A DNA stretch of 64,000 nucleotides from Prorocentrum cordatum (Eukaryota; Sar; Dinophyceae; Prorocentrales; Prorocentraceae): the NCBI GenBank assembly GCA_963575745.1, contig CAUYUJ010018719.1, positions 84,569 through 148,568 of the forward strand, written 5' to 3'. Below the pieces are notes generated by a model that was given only the letters and a program-made list of their open reading frames with translations, was not told where the DNA came from and did not search any database. Positions 1-10,869 of this stretch are shown here, one piece after another. The stretch's first letter is position 1. Each line of letters starts with the position of its first letter. The position numbers and the translations under genes were made by a program.

Positions 1-480
1 CTTGAGAGGTGCTGTCCGTTTTCTGCACTTAACTCGAGCTGTAAGGGGGCTGCAGGGTTGGTAATCATTGGAATCGATTCGGAGACATCAGTCGCGTCCA
101 CCTGTCGCATTCAGAGCCCTGAACTCGGCCTGCTGCCCGAGCTAGGTCCGCGAAGCTATTCGTATTGTTCGAGTCATCTTCAGAGGTGCTGTCGATTTTC
201 TGCACTTAACTCGGGCTGTAAGGGGGCTGCAGGGCTGGTAATCACAGGAATCGATTCGGAGACATCAGGCGCGTCCGCCTGTTGCATTCAGATGTCTGAA
301 CTCAGTCTGATACTCGAGCTAGATTCGCGAAACTATTTGTATTTTTCGAGTGATCTTGAGAGGTGCTGTCGATTTTCGCACGTAACTCGGGCTGTAGGAG
401 AGCTACGGAGCTCGTGCGCACAGAAAACGATCGAGAAGCATGGGGGGCGTTTGGCTGTTTCATCGAGAGGTCTGAAATCG
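1..480 (+). repeat. 177-bp satellite, left-end block
   Basis: The phrase CTT[GC]AGAGGTGCTGTC recurs at 1, 178 and 355, a period of 177 bases, with the intervening sequence conserved (for example ATCGATTCGGAGACATCA). The same family reappears at 6,475-7,560. Because 177 is 59 codons, the frame stays open across units and gives a false protein. The array runs off the left edge of the window. Confidence 0.85.
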
Positions 481-529
481 TTTCGGATGAAAAACTATTC
501 GTTCTCTGCAATTTTTTCGACATTATATA

Positions 530-790
530 TGCTCAGGAAGCTCTACGAGTCCCCGGCGGCAAGGAAGGTTGACGGTTTACCGCCGGCGCCCAGTACCTCG
601 TAGAGCTCTTCGGCAACGATGAGCTAGAGGAATTCGGGCGCGGGGGGGAACTGGTTTGCCGACCCGACCCCGACGGACAATCTGCGAACTTTTGGTCGCT
701 TGGACGAACTTTGTGAGAGATTTGAACATTTGCTGTAAGGACCGGTATTTTTTCTCCCGGAGAGCTCTCTGAGAGCTAGAGGGTTTTATT
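530..790 (+). repeat. Hairpin-marked dispersed repeat, copy near left end
   Basis: This segment holds the core of a family repeated over 0.5-6.4 kb. It has CCGGCGG at 553-559 and CCGCCGG at 580-586, able to pair as a 7-bp stem around the shared GTTGACGGTTTACCGCC core. After this comes a block TAGAGCTCTTCGGC...GAGCTAGAGGAATTC (about 600-645) that recurs at least nine times in the window. No protein signal is seen. Confidence 0.7.
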
Positions 791-1085
791 TAGATTAGAA
801 GCCGGACGGTGGTGGTGTCTGCCAGCAGCCCATTTTCGCCGCTCCCGAATCCCCGCAGCGACTTGTAAAGCGTCGCAGCGGGTCCGGGAGCGCTTCGGGC
901 ACGCGTCCACGCGTGCCTGCACGCGTGCAGGCACGCGTGGAAGCGTTCCCGGCAGCGCTTCAGAAGCGCTTCAGGGGAGCCCCCAGAGCTCCAGAAGCGC
1001 TTCACGGGAGCGTCCGAGGGCCCGCCAGGAAAGATTTCCGGCGTGTGTTCTCTGTGCTCTGTGCTCTCCGTTTTTTGGACGCTAC
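595..1085 (+). repeat. Left arm of a long inverted repeat
   Basis: Read forward, this arm matches the reverse complement of about 3,545-3,935, including GGACGGTGGTGGTG, CCAGCAGCCCAT, TCCCCGCAGCGAC, AGCGCTTC blocks and GGACGCTACC. Identity looks like 70-80 percent by eye, with small indels. At 907-940 the arm contains a perfect 34-bp palindrome built from CACGCGTGCCTGCACGCG and its mirror half. The two arms enclose the 90-bp tandem array. Confidence 0.7.
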
Positions 1086-1299
1086 CCAGTTCGTACCTGT
1101 AGTGTGTGTGTCGCATCTGCCAATGCATTCTGAGGTCGCAACACTTGGCGGAACTGTCGTTGGGTAACAACTAAAAAACTTACCTTTTCGACAGCTCGCG
1201 TATCAGAAAAGCTCCTGCCGCGTGTACTAAGCAGCGCCGTGCGAGAACAGAGCTCTACGAGGCTCGCGGTGGTAACCTCATTGACGGTTTACCGCCAGC

Positions 1300-3170
1300 T
1301 TCCAGTTGGTGGCGGTTGCCTCGTCGATGCCGCTGTGCCCTGGACGACCGCCACGGATAGCGGCCGCGGTGAGAGACCACCCCCTGCGCACCACCGGCGT
1401 CGAGAATCTGCCATTTCTGCTGTGCCCTGGACGAGCGTCACGGTAGCACCGCGGTGAGAGACCATCCCCTGCGCACCCCCTGTGGTGTCGAGGATATGCC
1501 ATGTCTGCTGTGCTCTGGACGACCGTCACGGATAGCGGCTGCGGCGAGAGAGCACCCTGCACACTCCCCTCTGGTGTCGAGAATATGCCATGCCTGCTGT
1601 GCCCTGGACGACCGTCACGAGTAGCGGCCGCGGTGAGAGAGCACCTGCTCCACATGATGGTGTCGAGAATCTGCCCTGGTCGACCGTCACGGATAGTAGC
1701 CGCGGTGAGAGAGAACCTCCTGCGCACCCCCTGTGGTGTCGAGAATATGCATACCTGCTGTGCCCTGGACAACCGTCACGCATAGCGGCCGCGGTAAGAG
1801 ACTACTTCCTGCGCACCCCCGATCGTGTCGAGAGTATGCCATGCCTGCTGTGCCCTGGACGACCGTCACGGATGGCGGCCGCGGTGAGAGACCACCCCCT
1901 GCGCACCCTTACGCTGGCAAGAATCTGCCATTCCTGCTGTGTCCTGGACGACTGTCACGGATAGCGGCCGCGGTGAGAGATCACCCTTTGCGCACCCCCT
2001 ATGGCGTCGAGAATATGCCACGCCTGTTGTGTCTTGGGCGACCGTCACGGATAGCGGCCGCGGCGAGAGACTACCCCCTGCACCCTCTTGTGCTGTCGAG
2101 AATATGCCATGTCTGCTGTGCCCTGGACGACCGTCACGTGAGAGACTACCCTCTGCGCCGGCGTTTATGATGTCGAGAATATGCCATGCCTGCTGTGCCC
2201 TGGACGATCACGAATGGCCGCGGTGAGAGACCCCCCCCTGCGCACCCCCTATGGTGTCGAGAATATGCCATGCCTGCTGTGCCCTGGACGACCGTCACGG
2301 ATAGCGGCGCGGTGAGAGACCACCCCCTGCGCACCCCTTACGCTGTCGAGAATCTGCCATGCCTGCTGTGCTCTGGACGACTGTCACGGACAGCGGCCGC
2401 GGTGAGAGACCCATTGCGCACCCCCTATGGTGTCGAGATGCTGCTGTGCCCTAGACAACCGTCACGGATAGCGGCCGCGGTGAGAGACCCCCCCCTGCGC
2501 ACCCCCAGTGGTGTCGAGAATATGCCATGCCTGCTGTACCCTGGACGACCGTCACGGATAGCGGCCGCGGTGAGAGACCACTCCCTGCCCTGCGCACCCC
2601 CTTATGGTGTCGAGAATCTGCCATGCCTGCTGTGCCCTGGACGACCGTCACGGATTGCGGCCGCGGTGAGAGACCACCCCTGCGCACCCCCCTCTGGTGT
2701 CGAGAATATGCCATGCCTGCTGTGCCCTGGACGACTGTCATGGATAGCGGCCGCGGTGAGAGACCACCCCCTGCGCATGCCTGCTGTGCCCTGGACGACC
2801 GTCACGGATAGCGGCCGCGGTGAGAGACCACCCCTGCGCATCCCCTATGGTGTCGAGAATATGCAATGCCTGCTGTGCCCTGGACGACCGTCACGGATAG
2901 CGGCCGCGGTGAGAGACCACCCCCTGCGCACTCCCTATGGTGTCTAGAATATGCCATGCCTGCTGTGCCTTGGACGACCGTCACGGATAGCGGCCGCGGT
3001 GAGAGACCACCCCCTGCGCACCCCCACTGGTGTCGAAAATATCCCTGCCTGCTATGCCCTGGACGACCGTCACGGATAGCGGCCGCGGTGAGAAACCACC
3101 CCCTGCGCACCCCCTATGGTGTCGAGAATCTGCCATGCCTGCTGTGCCCTGGACGACCCTCACGGATTGT
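1300..3170 (+). repeat. 90-bp tandem array, about 21 units
   Basis: Each unit reads roughly GAGAATATGCCATGCCTGCT, then CCCTGGACGACCGTCACGGA, TAGCGGCCGCGGTGAGAGAC and CACCCCCTGCGCACCCC. Units start near 1,410, 1,490, 1,582 and so on to about 3,125, with a period near 90 and several truncated copies (for example near 2,140 and 2,780). Most units carry a NotI-type GCGGCCGC core. Ninety bases is 30 codons, so overlapping frames stay open on both strands. I treat these as repeat translation, not genes. Confidence 0.92.
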
Positions 3171-3174
3171 GCAG

Positions 3175-3545
3175 ACGTCTTGGGTGTATGATGCAGTGAA
3201 CATGCGTCTTGTGTGTGCAAGTGTGTGCATGCGTGCGGCTGTATGTAGACGCGTGTCTCATGTACTTGCCGTGCATGTGTTGACCGCGGGTTGAGGAGAG
3301 GAATGAAGAGGAGGAGGGGAGGTGAGGAGACGCGGGTGCGCCGCGGCAGGGGAGAAAACCATAACCCCACGAAACATGTGGGGAAAAGCCGACTCCAAGT
3401 TATCACATTGTCTCTTAAGGTCGGGTCCGCCAACTAGCTCCACCCTGCGTCCGGATTCCTCTTAGCTCATCGATGCCGAAGAGCTCTACGAGGTATTAGT
3501 CTGAGGCTTCCAGCAACTAGCTAAGGGAAGCTCTACGAGTTACGT
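3175..3545. other. Unassigned spacer
   Basis: This is non-tandem sequence between the 90-bp array and the right inverted arm. It has a GTGTGTGCAAGTGTGTGCAT-like stretch near 3,200-3,260 and a reverse-orientation copy of the GAGCTAGAGGAATTC block near 3,425-3,500. I see no credible reading frame. Confidence 0.5.
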
Positions 3546-3935
3546 GGTAGCGTCCCAAAACCGGAGAGCAAAGAGGCACTCTCTGCAAAGCATTCCTGAA
3601 GAGCTCTGGGGAGCTCTCCAGAAGCGCTTCCGAAACGCTGTCAGGCACGCTTCCACGCGTGCCTGCACACGCGCCTGCACTCGTGGACGCGCGCCGGAAG
3701 CGCTCCCGGACACGCTGCGACCCCACGCAGGTCGCTGCGGGGATCGTGGACCGGCGAAGATGGGCTGCTGGCAGGCACCACCACCGTCCGGCTTTTACTC
3801 TAAAGCCCTACAGCGCCCAGAGAGCTCTCCGGGAAAAACCGACCAAAAGTTACCACTTTCTCCGCCCGGGCTGGGTGGGCCAACTAGCTCCACACCGCGC
3901 CAGAATTCCTCTAGCTCTTCGATGCCGAAGAGCTA
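3545..3935 (-). repeat. Right arm of a long inverted repeat
   Basis: This is the reverse-complement partner of 595-1,085. The region matching the left-arm palindrome (around 3,650-3,700) is diverged and no longer a perfect palindrome, so the two arms have evolved separately since they formed. The arm continues outward into the same GAGCTAGAGGAATTC block that borders the left arm. Confidence 0.7.
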
Positions 3936-6400
3936 AGAGAAATTCCGGCGCGGGCTGGAGCTAGTAAGTCGTAGAGCTTCCCTTAGCTAGTTGCTGGAAG
4001 CTTAAGAGTAATACCTTGTAGTGCTCTTCGTTATCGATCAGCTAGAGGAATTCCGGCGCGGGGTGGAGCTAGTTGGTCGACCCGACCAGAAATGAAGATG
4101 TGCTGACTTTGGGTAGGTTTGGCTAAGATTTGAAAGATATTTGACAGTTCATATTGAGAAAGCAGATTTTTCGCACCTGTAGTGGGTTCTGACGCGTGCG
4201 CTTGTAAAGTTCTCAGGTCCGTAGCTGTATTATTACTATCAAAACACTTGGAGGAACCAACGTTCGATAAAAACAGAAACGCGTGATTTTTCGAGTTTTT
4301 CCGATCACCCTGAAGAGGCTTTCTTCACTGTTCCGAGGAGCGCCGTGCGAGAAACGAGCTCTACGAGCTCCCCGGCGGTGACCAGGTTGACGGTTTACCG
4401 CCGGTTCCCAGTGCCGCGTAGAGCTCTTCGGCATCGATGAGCTAGAGGAATTCCGGCGCGGGGTGCAGCTAGTACCTCGAAGAGCTCTTCGTCATCGATG
4501 AGCTAGAGGAATTCCGGCGCGGGGTGGAGCTAGTTGGTCGACCCGACCAGAAGAGACAAAGTGGTGACTTTGGGTTGGTTTTGCTGAGATACCTCGTAGA
4601 GCTCTTCGTCATCGAAGAGCTAGAGGAATTCGGGCGCGTGGTGGAGCTAGTTGATCGACCCGGCCAGAAAGGACAATGTGGTAGCTTTGGGTCGGTTTTG
4701 CGAAGATTTCAAAGATATTTGACAATTCATTTTGAGAAACCAGATTTTTACTCCCTGCGTTAGTATCTGAATTTCATTCTGAGAGCAGCTCAGCTCTCTA
4801 GAGAGAGTTTTACTATCCAAAAATTAGCGGGAACCGAGATCAGATAGATATCGAAAAATGCAAATTTGACGTTGTTCTAGAAATGCTCCGAGAAGCTGTC
4901 TGCTTCGATTCTGAGCACTTTTATGCGTGCAAGGAGCTCTAGGAGGTTCCCGGCGGTTCACCGCCGGCGCCAGATTGAAATATATAGCTCGTAAAGCTCT
5001 TCGTCATCGATGAGCTAGAGGAATTCCGGCGCGGGGTGGAGCTAGTTGGTCGACCCGACCAGAAAAGAAGATGTGACGACTTTGGGTAGGTTTTGCCAAG
5101 ATTTGAGAGATATCCAACAATTCATTTTCAGACACCAGATTTTTCGCACCTGTAGTGGGTTATGACGCGTGCGCCTGCGAAATTCTCAGGCCCGTAGGTA
5201 GAGTATTACCAAAACACATGGCGGAACCGAGGTACCTCGTAGAGCTCTTCGGCATTGATGATCTAGAGGAATGCCGGCGCGGGGTGCAGCTAGTTGACCC
5301 ACCCGGCCCGGGCGGACAATGTGTGAACTTTGGTTCGGTTTGGCGAACATAGTGGAAGATTAGAACATTCATTTCAAGAGCCGGTATTTTTCGCACCTGG
5401 AGTCGGTTATGCCGCGTCCGCCATTGAGATTCTTAGGTCCGTAACTGCAGTAGTACTATCAAAGCACTTGAAGCAACCGACTTTCGGTGGAAACGGAAAA
5501 AAGGTATTTTTCACAGTTTTTCAGCTCACGCGTAAGAAAGCTTTCCCATCTATTCCGAGCAGCGCCGTGCAGACAAGAGCTCTATGAGGCTCCCGGCGGT
5601 AAGCAACTTGGTTGACGGTTTACCGCCGGCTCCCAGTTCGACAATTCATTTCGAGAAACCAGATTTTCCGCACCTGCAGTTGGTCATGACGCGTGTGTCT
5701 GTGAAAGTCTCAGGCCCGTAGGTGCAGTATTATGATCGAAACACTTGGGGGAACCCACTTACGATCAAAACAGAAAAACATGTTTTTTCGAGATTTTCGG
5801 CTCTCGCTTCAGAAGCGTGCTTCATGTGTTCCGAGGAGCGGCGTGCGAGAAAAGAGCTCTACGAGGGCCCCGGCGGTAACCTGGTTGACGGTTTACCCCC
5901 GGTTCCACTTGATTTACCCGGTCCGGGCGGACAATGTGGGAACTTGGGGCCTGTTGGGCGGACATTGTGACATATTTGAACATTCGTTTTGAGAACCGGT
6001 ATTTTTCGCACCTGTAGTGGGTTATTCCGCGTCTGCCAGTGAAATTTTCAGGTCCGTAGCTGCAAAATTACTATCAAAACACTTGAAGCAACCAACTTTC
6101 GGTGAAAACTGAAAGAACCAATTTCTGAAGTTTCCCAGCCCTCGCGTAAGAAAGCTGCACCGATGTGTGCCTAGCAGTGCCGTGCGAGGAAAGAGCTCTA
6201 CGAGGCTCCCGGCGGTGACCTGGTTGACGGTTTACCGCCGGACTCCAGTTCGAACGCGCTGAAAAGCTAGTTGTCAAGAAAAATCTCGACGGACTTTTTG
6301 GTGACTTTTGCTGGGTTGAAAATTTTGTTCTCTCGAAAGTCAACACTTCGTTTGAGTTCTAGTATTTTTCCCCGTGATATTCGATCTTATTTCCGCTCGC
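3935..6400 (+). repeat. Cluster of hairpin-marked repeat units
   Basis: Partial and full copies of a unit of several hundred bases lie head to tail. The order is GAGCTCTACGAGG, CCGGCGGT hairpin with GTTGACGGTTTACCGCCGG, TAGAGCTCTTCGGCATCGAT, GAATTCCGGCGCGGGGTG, GTTGGTCGACCCGACCAG, a TTTGGGT(A/T)GGTTTTG stretch, TTTTTCGCACCTGTAGTGGG, then AAAACACTTG.GGAACC. Hairpins lie at 4,372-4,404, 5,593-5,629, 5,870-5,905 (one arm mutated) and 6,209-6,241. No protein homology is recognised. Confidence 0.75.
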
Positions 6401-6474
6401 CGTCTTGATCTCAGCTCGATCGGGTGCCCTTTGCTGCCAAAAAGCACTCCGCACTCCGGCGGGATCGGCTCTTT

Positions 6475-7560
6475 CGAGTCATCTTGACAGGCTTTGTCGG
6501 TTTTCTGTACTTAACTGGAGCTGTAGGACAGCTGCAGAGCTGATACTTACAGACACCCTCTCAGAATCATCAGGCGCGTTCGTCTGTTTCATCCAGAGGT
6601 CTGAACTCGGTCTGCTACTCGAGCTAGGTGGTCCGCGAAACTATTTGTATTATTCGAGTCATCTTGACAGATGCTGGCGGTTTTCTGTACTTGACTCGAG
6701 CTGTAGGACAGCTACAGAGCTGATACTTATCGAAACCCATTCAAAATCATTAGGCGCGTTCATCGGTTGCATCCAGAGATCTGAACTCGGTCTGCTACTC
6801 GAACTAGGTCCGCGAACCTATTTGTATTATTCGAGTCATCTTGACATGTGCTGTCTGTTTTCTGGACTGAACTCGAGCTGCAGGACAGCTACAGAGCTGC
6901 TACTTACAGAAACCCTCTTAAAATCATCAGGCGCGTTCGTCTGTTTCATCCAGAGGTCTGAACTCGGTCTGCTACTCGAGCTAGGTCCGCGAAACTATTT
7001 GTTTGATTCGAGTCATCTTGACAGGTGCTGGCGGTTTTCTGTACTTAACTCGAGTTGTAGGACAGCTACAGAGCTGATACTTATCGAAGCCCATCCAAAA
7101 TCATTAGGCGCGCTCATCGGATGCATCCAGAGGTCTGAGCTCGGTCTGCTACTCAAGCTAGGTCCGCGAACCTATTTGTATTATTCGAGTCATCTTGACA
7201 GGTGCTGTCTGTTTTCTGGACTTAACTCGAGTAACAGGACAGCTACAGAGCTGATGCTTACAGAAACCCTCTTAAAATCATCAGGCGCGTTCATATGTTG
7301 CATCTAGAGGTCTGAACTCGGTCTGCTACTCGAGCTAGGTCCGCGAACCTATTCGTAAAATTGGAGTCATCTTGGCAAATGCTGTTGGTTTTCTGTACTT
7401 AACTCGAAATGTAGGAGAGCTACAGAGCTGGTGCGCAGACGAATCGATTCATAATCATCAGGCGCGCTCGTCTGTCGCATCTAGAGGTCTGAACTCAGTC
7501 TTGTACCCGAGTTAGGTTCGCAAAACTGTTTGTATACGCCTGATTTTTTTCGAAATGATG
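6475..7560 (+). repeat. 177-bp satellite, main block (about six units)
   Basis: The phrase TCATCTTGACAG recurs near 6,479, 6,658, 6,836, 7,013 and 7,190, and as TCATCTTGGCAA at 7,367, so the period is 177-179. One frame is open for about 300 codons because the unit equals 59 codons, giving a 59-residue repeat with the motif RTATEL and an SELGLLLELG segment. It lacks an ATG start near its beginning and copies diverge freely, so I call it satellite DNA. Confidence 0.88.
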
Positions 7561-8050
7561 GTGAATTTCTTCACTTAATTCGATCTGCAGATGAGTTCGA
7601 GAGCTCTTCTGCACATGAATCAGAAGGAAATCGTGAGGCGCGCTAGTCGAAGTATCTAGACGCTTGGCTTGGGTCTGTTATGAGCGCAAACGCCAAAGAG
7701 CTAGTCATACTCTTCTCTTTTTCTTGTGATGGAATTCGTTTCCTGGGCTGAACTCGAGGTGCAGATGAGCTGGAGAGCTCTGAGGCATTGGAATGGGAAC
7801 ATAATCGTCATGCGCGCTATTTGAAAGTATCTAGACACCCGCGCTCAGTCTGCCATTCGTGCTAGGGCCGAACACCGATTCGTATTCTGCTACTTCTTGG
7901 AAATGATAGTGTTTTTCTTGGTTTTACTTGTGCTGCAGATGAGCTACAGAGCTGTTCAGCACAGCAATGGGAAGGGAATCATAAGGGGCAAATCTTGCAA
8001 TATATCTAGAAGCCTGAGATCAGTCTTCACAGCACGACGCAATTCTCCCT
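7560..8050 (+). repeat. Degenerate 177-bp satellite units
   Basis: Weaker copies continue the family. They keep CTGCAGATGAGCT..AGAGCT, AATC.T.A.GCGCGCTA and GTATCTAGACGC..GG at about the expected spacing. They end at the exon-like frame at 8,086. Inverted copies of this same diverged subtype occur at 9,245-9,450. Confidence 0.65.
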
Positions 8051-8085
8051 CTGTCGGTGTCGGGGTCGGTTCCGCAATCTTCAGA

Positions 8086-8640
8086 GAACACTCGCGTTAA
8101 AGACAAGGGAAAAGGCAAAGACAAAGGCAAACTCCTGGCTGATGTCGCGCTCAATGAGGTATCGAATCCTGGTTCTGATGCGTCTGTCCGTGTCGCTTCT
8201 TCGGAGTCGCGCCAGAGGACTCGAGGGAGAGATCGTGACAAGGTCAAGGGGACATCGACGTGCTCTCAGGCCACCATTGCCGATGTCAAAGCGTGGATTG
8301 ACGCTGTTGCCAGCATCAACGAGTTGAATGCGATCCAGTATCTAAAGAACGGAATGGATTTGTTTGATAAGCTGGCGACAGAACGTGGGTTCCCCACAAA
8401 GAGGGCCCAAACAGATTATGCTCGGAAACTGTATGAGATGCTCAAGAATGTGCAAGCGACGCTGGAGGATCTTCTAGGATTCTTCGAGGTGCACAGGTAC
8501 TTGACAGGACAAATCAACCGCGCCGAGAATGCCAAGTTTCTTGAGGTTGCAAGTGCAGCGATTACCGAATACTATTCTTCGGACGCCCGAGGAGTTTCGA
8601 CAAGTGAAACTCTACGAGTTTCGACGTGCATGGTTCCTAC
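8086..8640 (+). CDS. Exon-like coding segment, function unknown
   Basis: This is an open frame of about 185 codons whose composition is unlike the surrounding repeats. It starts with a basic, low-complexity stretch (KDKGKGKDKGK) and then a region rich in charged and hydrophobic residues that looks like helical globular protein (for example AWIDAVASINELNAIQYL and KRAQTDYARKLYEMLKNV). No ATG occurs at the front of the frame; the first in-frame Met is deep inside. The sequence GCAATCTTCAG at 8,075-8,085 could be an intron acceptor, so this may be an internal exon. The frame stays open to about 8,740, but the last 30 codons look non-coding. I do not recognise the family. It sits between direct and inverted copies of the 177-bp repeat. 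A decayed gene fragment is the alternative. Confidence 0.45.
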
Positions 8641-8689
8641 GAGGCCTTTTGTCTGCAGACATTGCCTCTCTGTGTATTGTACGCTGAAT

Positions 8690-8765
8690 TGTATTGGATT
8701 GTTGATTGTGATTGCCTCGCGTGGTCTTTTTGATTGTTGATTGTGATTGCCTCGTGTGGTCATTC
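8690..8765 (+). repeat. Short tandem duplication
   Basis: GATTGTTGATTGTGATTGCC followed by TCG(C/T)GTGGTC occurs twice in succession, starting near 8,697 and 8,731. Confidence 0.8.
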
Positions 8766-9245
8766 AGTGCACCCTTATTCAGTGCATAGTCTTTCAGTTT
8801 GTCGTTCCATAGTCATGGTGCACATGCATTTGTTTGAGCTCTAAGAATTCAGTGTTTGCATGTTCAGTTCTTGGCCAGGTCTCCTGGCTCTCATGTCGTA
8901 GTATGAGTTTCGCCTCATCAGTGTTCTCACTGTTGTAGGGTTGTCTGTATACTGCACCTACGGACCTAGGTCTGATCCCTGATACAGAGTTATCAGCGGC
9001 GGAGCGCATCTGCGATGATCTCCCACAGGTTGTGCGAACGTCTTTGGTCATGCATGTTTCTGATTCTCTATAAGAGTGGACTGCTTGCTTGGCAATTTAG
9101 AGGCTTCGCTTCGCCTGAGACTTCGTTGGACCTGGCCTCAGTGGCCAAGATGGTCCCAGCAAAGACGCAACAAAGCCTGGTTGACGGTTTGCCGCCGGTT
9201 CCCATTACTAGCAGGTTACGAATACTTCTTCAGCTCCAGCGCTGA
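8765..9245. other. Unassigned segment with one hairpin-family core
   Basis: This is mostly unique sequence. GTTGACGGTTTGCCGCCGG at 9,180-9,198 is another copy of the hairpin-family core, but its upstream CCGGCGGT arm is missing. No convincing frame was found. Confidence 0.5.
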
Positions 9246-9450
9246 TAGAAGACCGAGATCAGGCGTCTAGATACTTTCAACTAGCGTGCCTGATGATTCC
9301 CGTCCGATTGGCTGGGTAAACAGCTCTGTAGCTCATCTGCAGCTCGAGTTAGGTCAAGAAAACCATCAACACCACCAAACAAATAGCAGAGTACGATTAG
9401 TTTTTCAGCCCCAGCGCTGATAGCAGATGGAGATCAGGCGTCTAGATACT
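9245..9450 (-). repeat. Inverted copies of the 177-bp satellite subtype
   Basis: Reverse-complemented, 9,245-9,370 reads CTGCAGATGAGCTACAGAGC, then AATCATCAGGC and GTATCTAGACGCCTGATCTC, matching 7,780-8,030 in the plus direction. A second partial unit follows to about 9,450. The exon-like frame at 8.1-8.6 kb is therefore flanked by inverted copies. Confidence 0.7.
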
Positions 9451-9468
9451 GCAGACCGTTGTGCCGTA

Positions 9469-9472
<4 letters not shown>

Positions 9473-9509
<37 letters not shown>

Positions 9510-9522
9510 GTATATATATATA
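9473..9522. repeat. (TA)n microsatellite
   Basis: This is a run of alternating T and A, interrupted once by TTTATG. Confidence 0.95.
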
Positions 9523-9689
9523 TGTATTCTGCACACTCGCCCATCCTACCTGTGAAATCACGCCGTCCCAGCTAGGCCGGGCCCCCCTTCCTGAGGTTCC
9601 CTGGGAAAAAAGAAAAAGCATGATGCGGTGACATTAACATAGCACGTTTTCGTGAATCGCTTGCAACAAATTAGTTGAATTGCACAGGC

Positions 9690-10090
9690 GCGCGTCGTCG
9701 CGCGCGCATGTGGAAATCCTTCAAAAACTTAGGTGCGGAAAGAGTTTCCAAACAAACATTCAAACATACAGGGTTCCGCAACGCAGATTGCTAAAAACGC
9801 TGCCGCGAAAGCTCTTGCGAAATCTCAAGAAAACCATCGGTTTTTCAAGATTCTCACAAAATGCTACCAGACGGGCTTCGCGCGCGCTCATGTCGAAGTC
9901 GGTCGAACACCCTTGCGCGTGTGCCGTCGCGAGAATCCCCGCAACAAATTGGACGAAATGCATGCGCGCGCGTCGTAGCGCGCGTATGCCGAAAACCTGC
10001 ACAACCCATCGGTTTCGGAAGGATTTTAAAATCGCGTGTTCAAACAACCTACAAAATTACAAGGTTTCGCACCACGGATGTTCAACATAA
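9690..10090 (+). repeat. CGCG/A-rich dispersed repeat, copy 1
   Basis: CGCGCGCATGTGGAAATCCT and CTTAGGTGCGGAAAGAG, then AAAACCATCGGTTTTTC and CGCGCGCTCATGTCGAAG, parallel the units at 34,375-34,970 (CGCGCGCAAGACGAAATCCT, CTTAGGTTTCGTAGCGAT, AAAACCAATGGTTTTTC). It looks like a dispersed family with about two diverged units here. Frames through it are not credible. Confidence 0.55.
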
Positions 10091-10109
10091 GCGTGCGCGC
10101 GCGCTCTTG

Positions 10110-10140
<31 letters not shown>

Positions 10141-10575
10141 AACCCTCCCGCGTCGTTGTCGTCGTCGTCGTCGTCGCCTACGTCGTCCTCTGTCTTTCCT
10201 CGTGTTCGTCGTCGTCGTCCTCTTTGGCGTCGTGGTCGTTTCCGTCGTCGTTCTCGCCGTGGTCGTCCTTCCTGCTCCTCCCTCGTCGTCGTCGTCGTCG
10301 TCCGTCGTCGGCGTCCCTCCTATTCGTCGCCCTCGTCATCGTCGTCGTACTCGTCGTCTCCCCTCCGCGCTCGTTGTTGCCGTCGTTTGCGTCGCCGTCC
10401 TTCTTCTTTCGTCGTTCGCGTCGTCGCCGTCCCCCCCCCTCTCTCGTCGTTGTCGTCGTTGTCGCCGTCGTCGTCCTCCTTTCTTCTTCGTTGTCTTCGT
10501 TGGCGATGTCGTCGTCGTCTTCGTCGTCGTCGTCGGCGTCGGCATCGTTGTCGTCTTTGTCGTCGTCGACGTCGG

Positions 10576-10625
<50 letters not shown>

Positions 10626-10865
10626 GCGTCGTTGTCGTCGTCGTCGCCGGTGTCGTCGTTATCGTCGTCGTCGGCGTCGTCGTCGTCGTCGTCGTTGTCA
10701 TCGTCGTCGTCGTCGGCGTCGGTGTCGTCGTCGTCGTCGTCGTCGTCGGTGTCCTCCTCGTCGTCGTGGTTGTCGGCGTCGTCGAAGTCGTTGGAGACGT
10801 CGTCGGTGTCGTCGTAGTCGTTGTCGGCGGCGTCGTCATCGTCGTTGTCGCTGTCGTCGTCGGCG
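10110..10865 (+). repeat. (GTC)n imperfect microsatellite
   Basis: About 750 bases dominated by GTC triplets, with interruptions such as GGCGTC and TTCGTC. All six frames give simple Ser-, Arg-, Val-, Asp- or Thr-rich runs. Confidence 0.95.
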
Positions 10866-10869
10866 TTGC

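Noticed and set aside
1278-3294. Many overlapping 60-250-codon frames with RPSRIAAAVRDH-like repeats
   Set aside because: They follow from a 90-bp unit (30 codons) without stops. Both strands are equally open and no start or domain is conserved.
6405-7307. A 300-codon protein with a 59-residue repeat
   Set aside because: The unit is the 177-bp satellite, also present in inverted orientation elsewhere. No ATG lies near the start of the frame.
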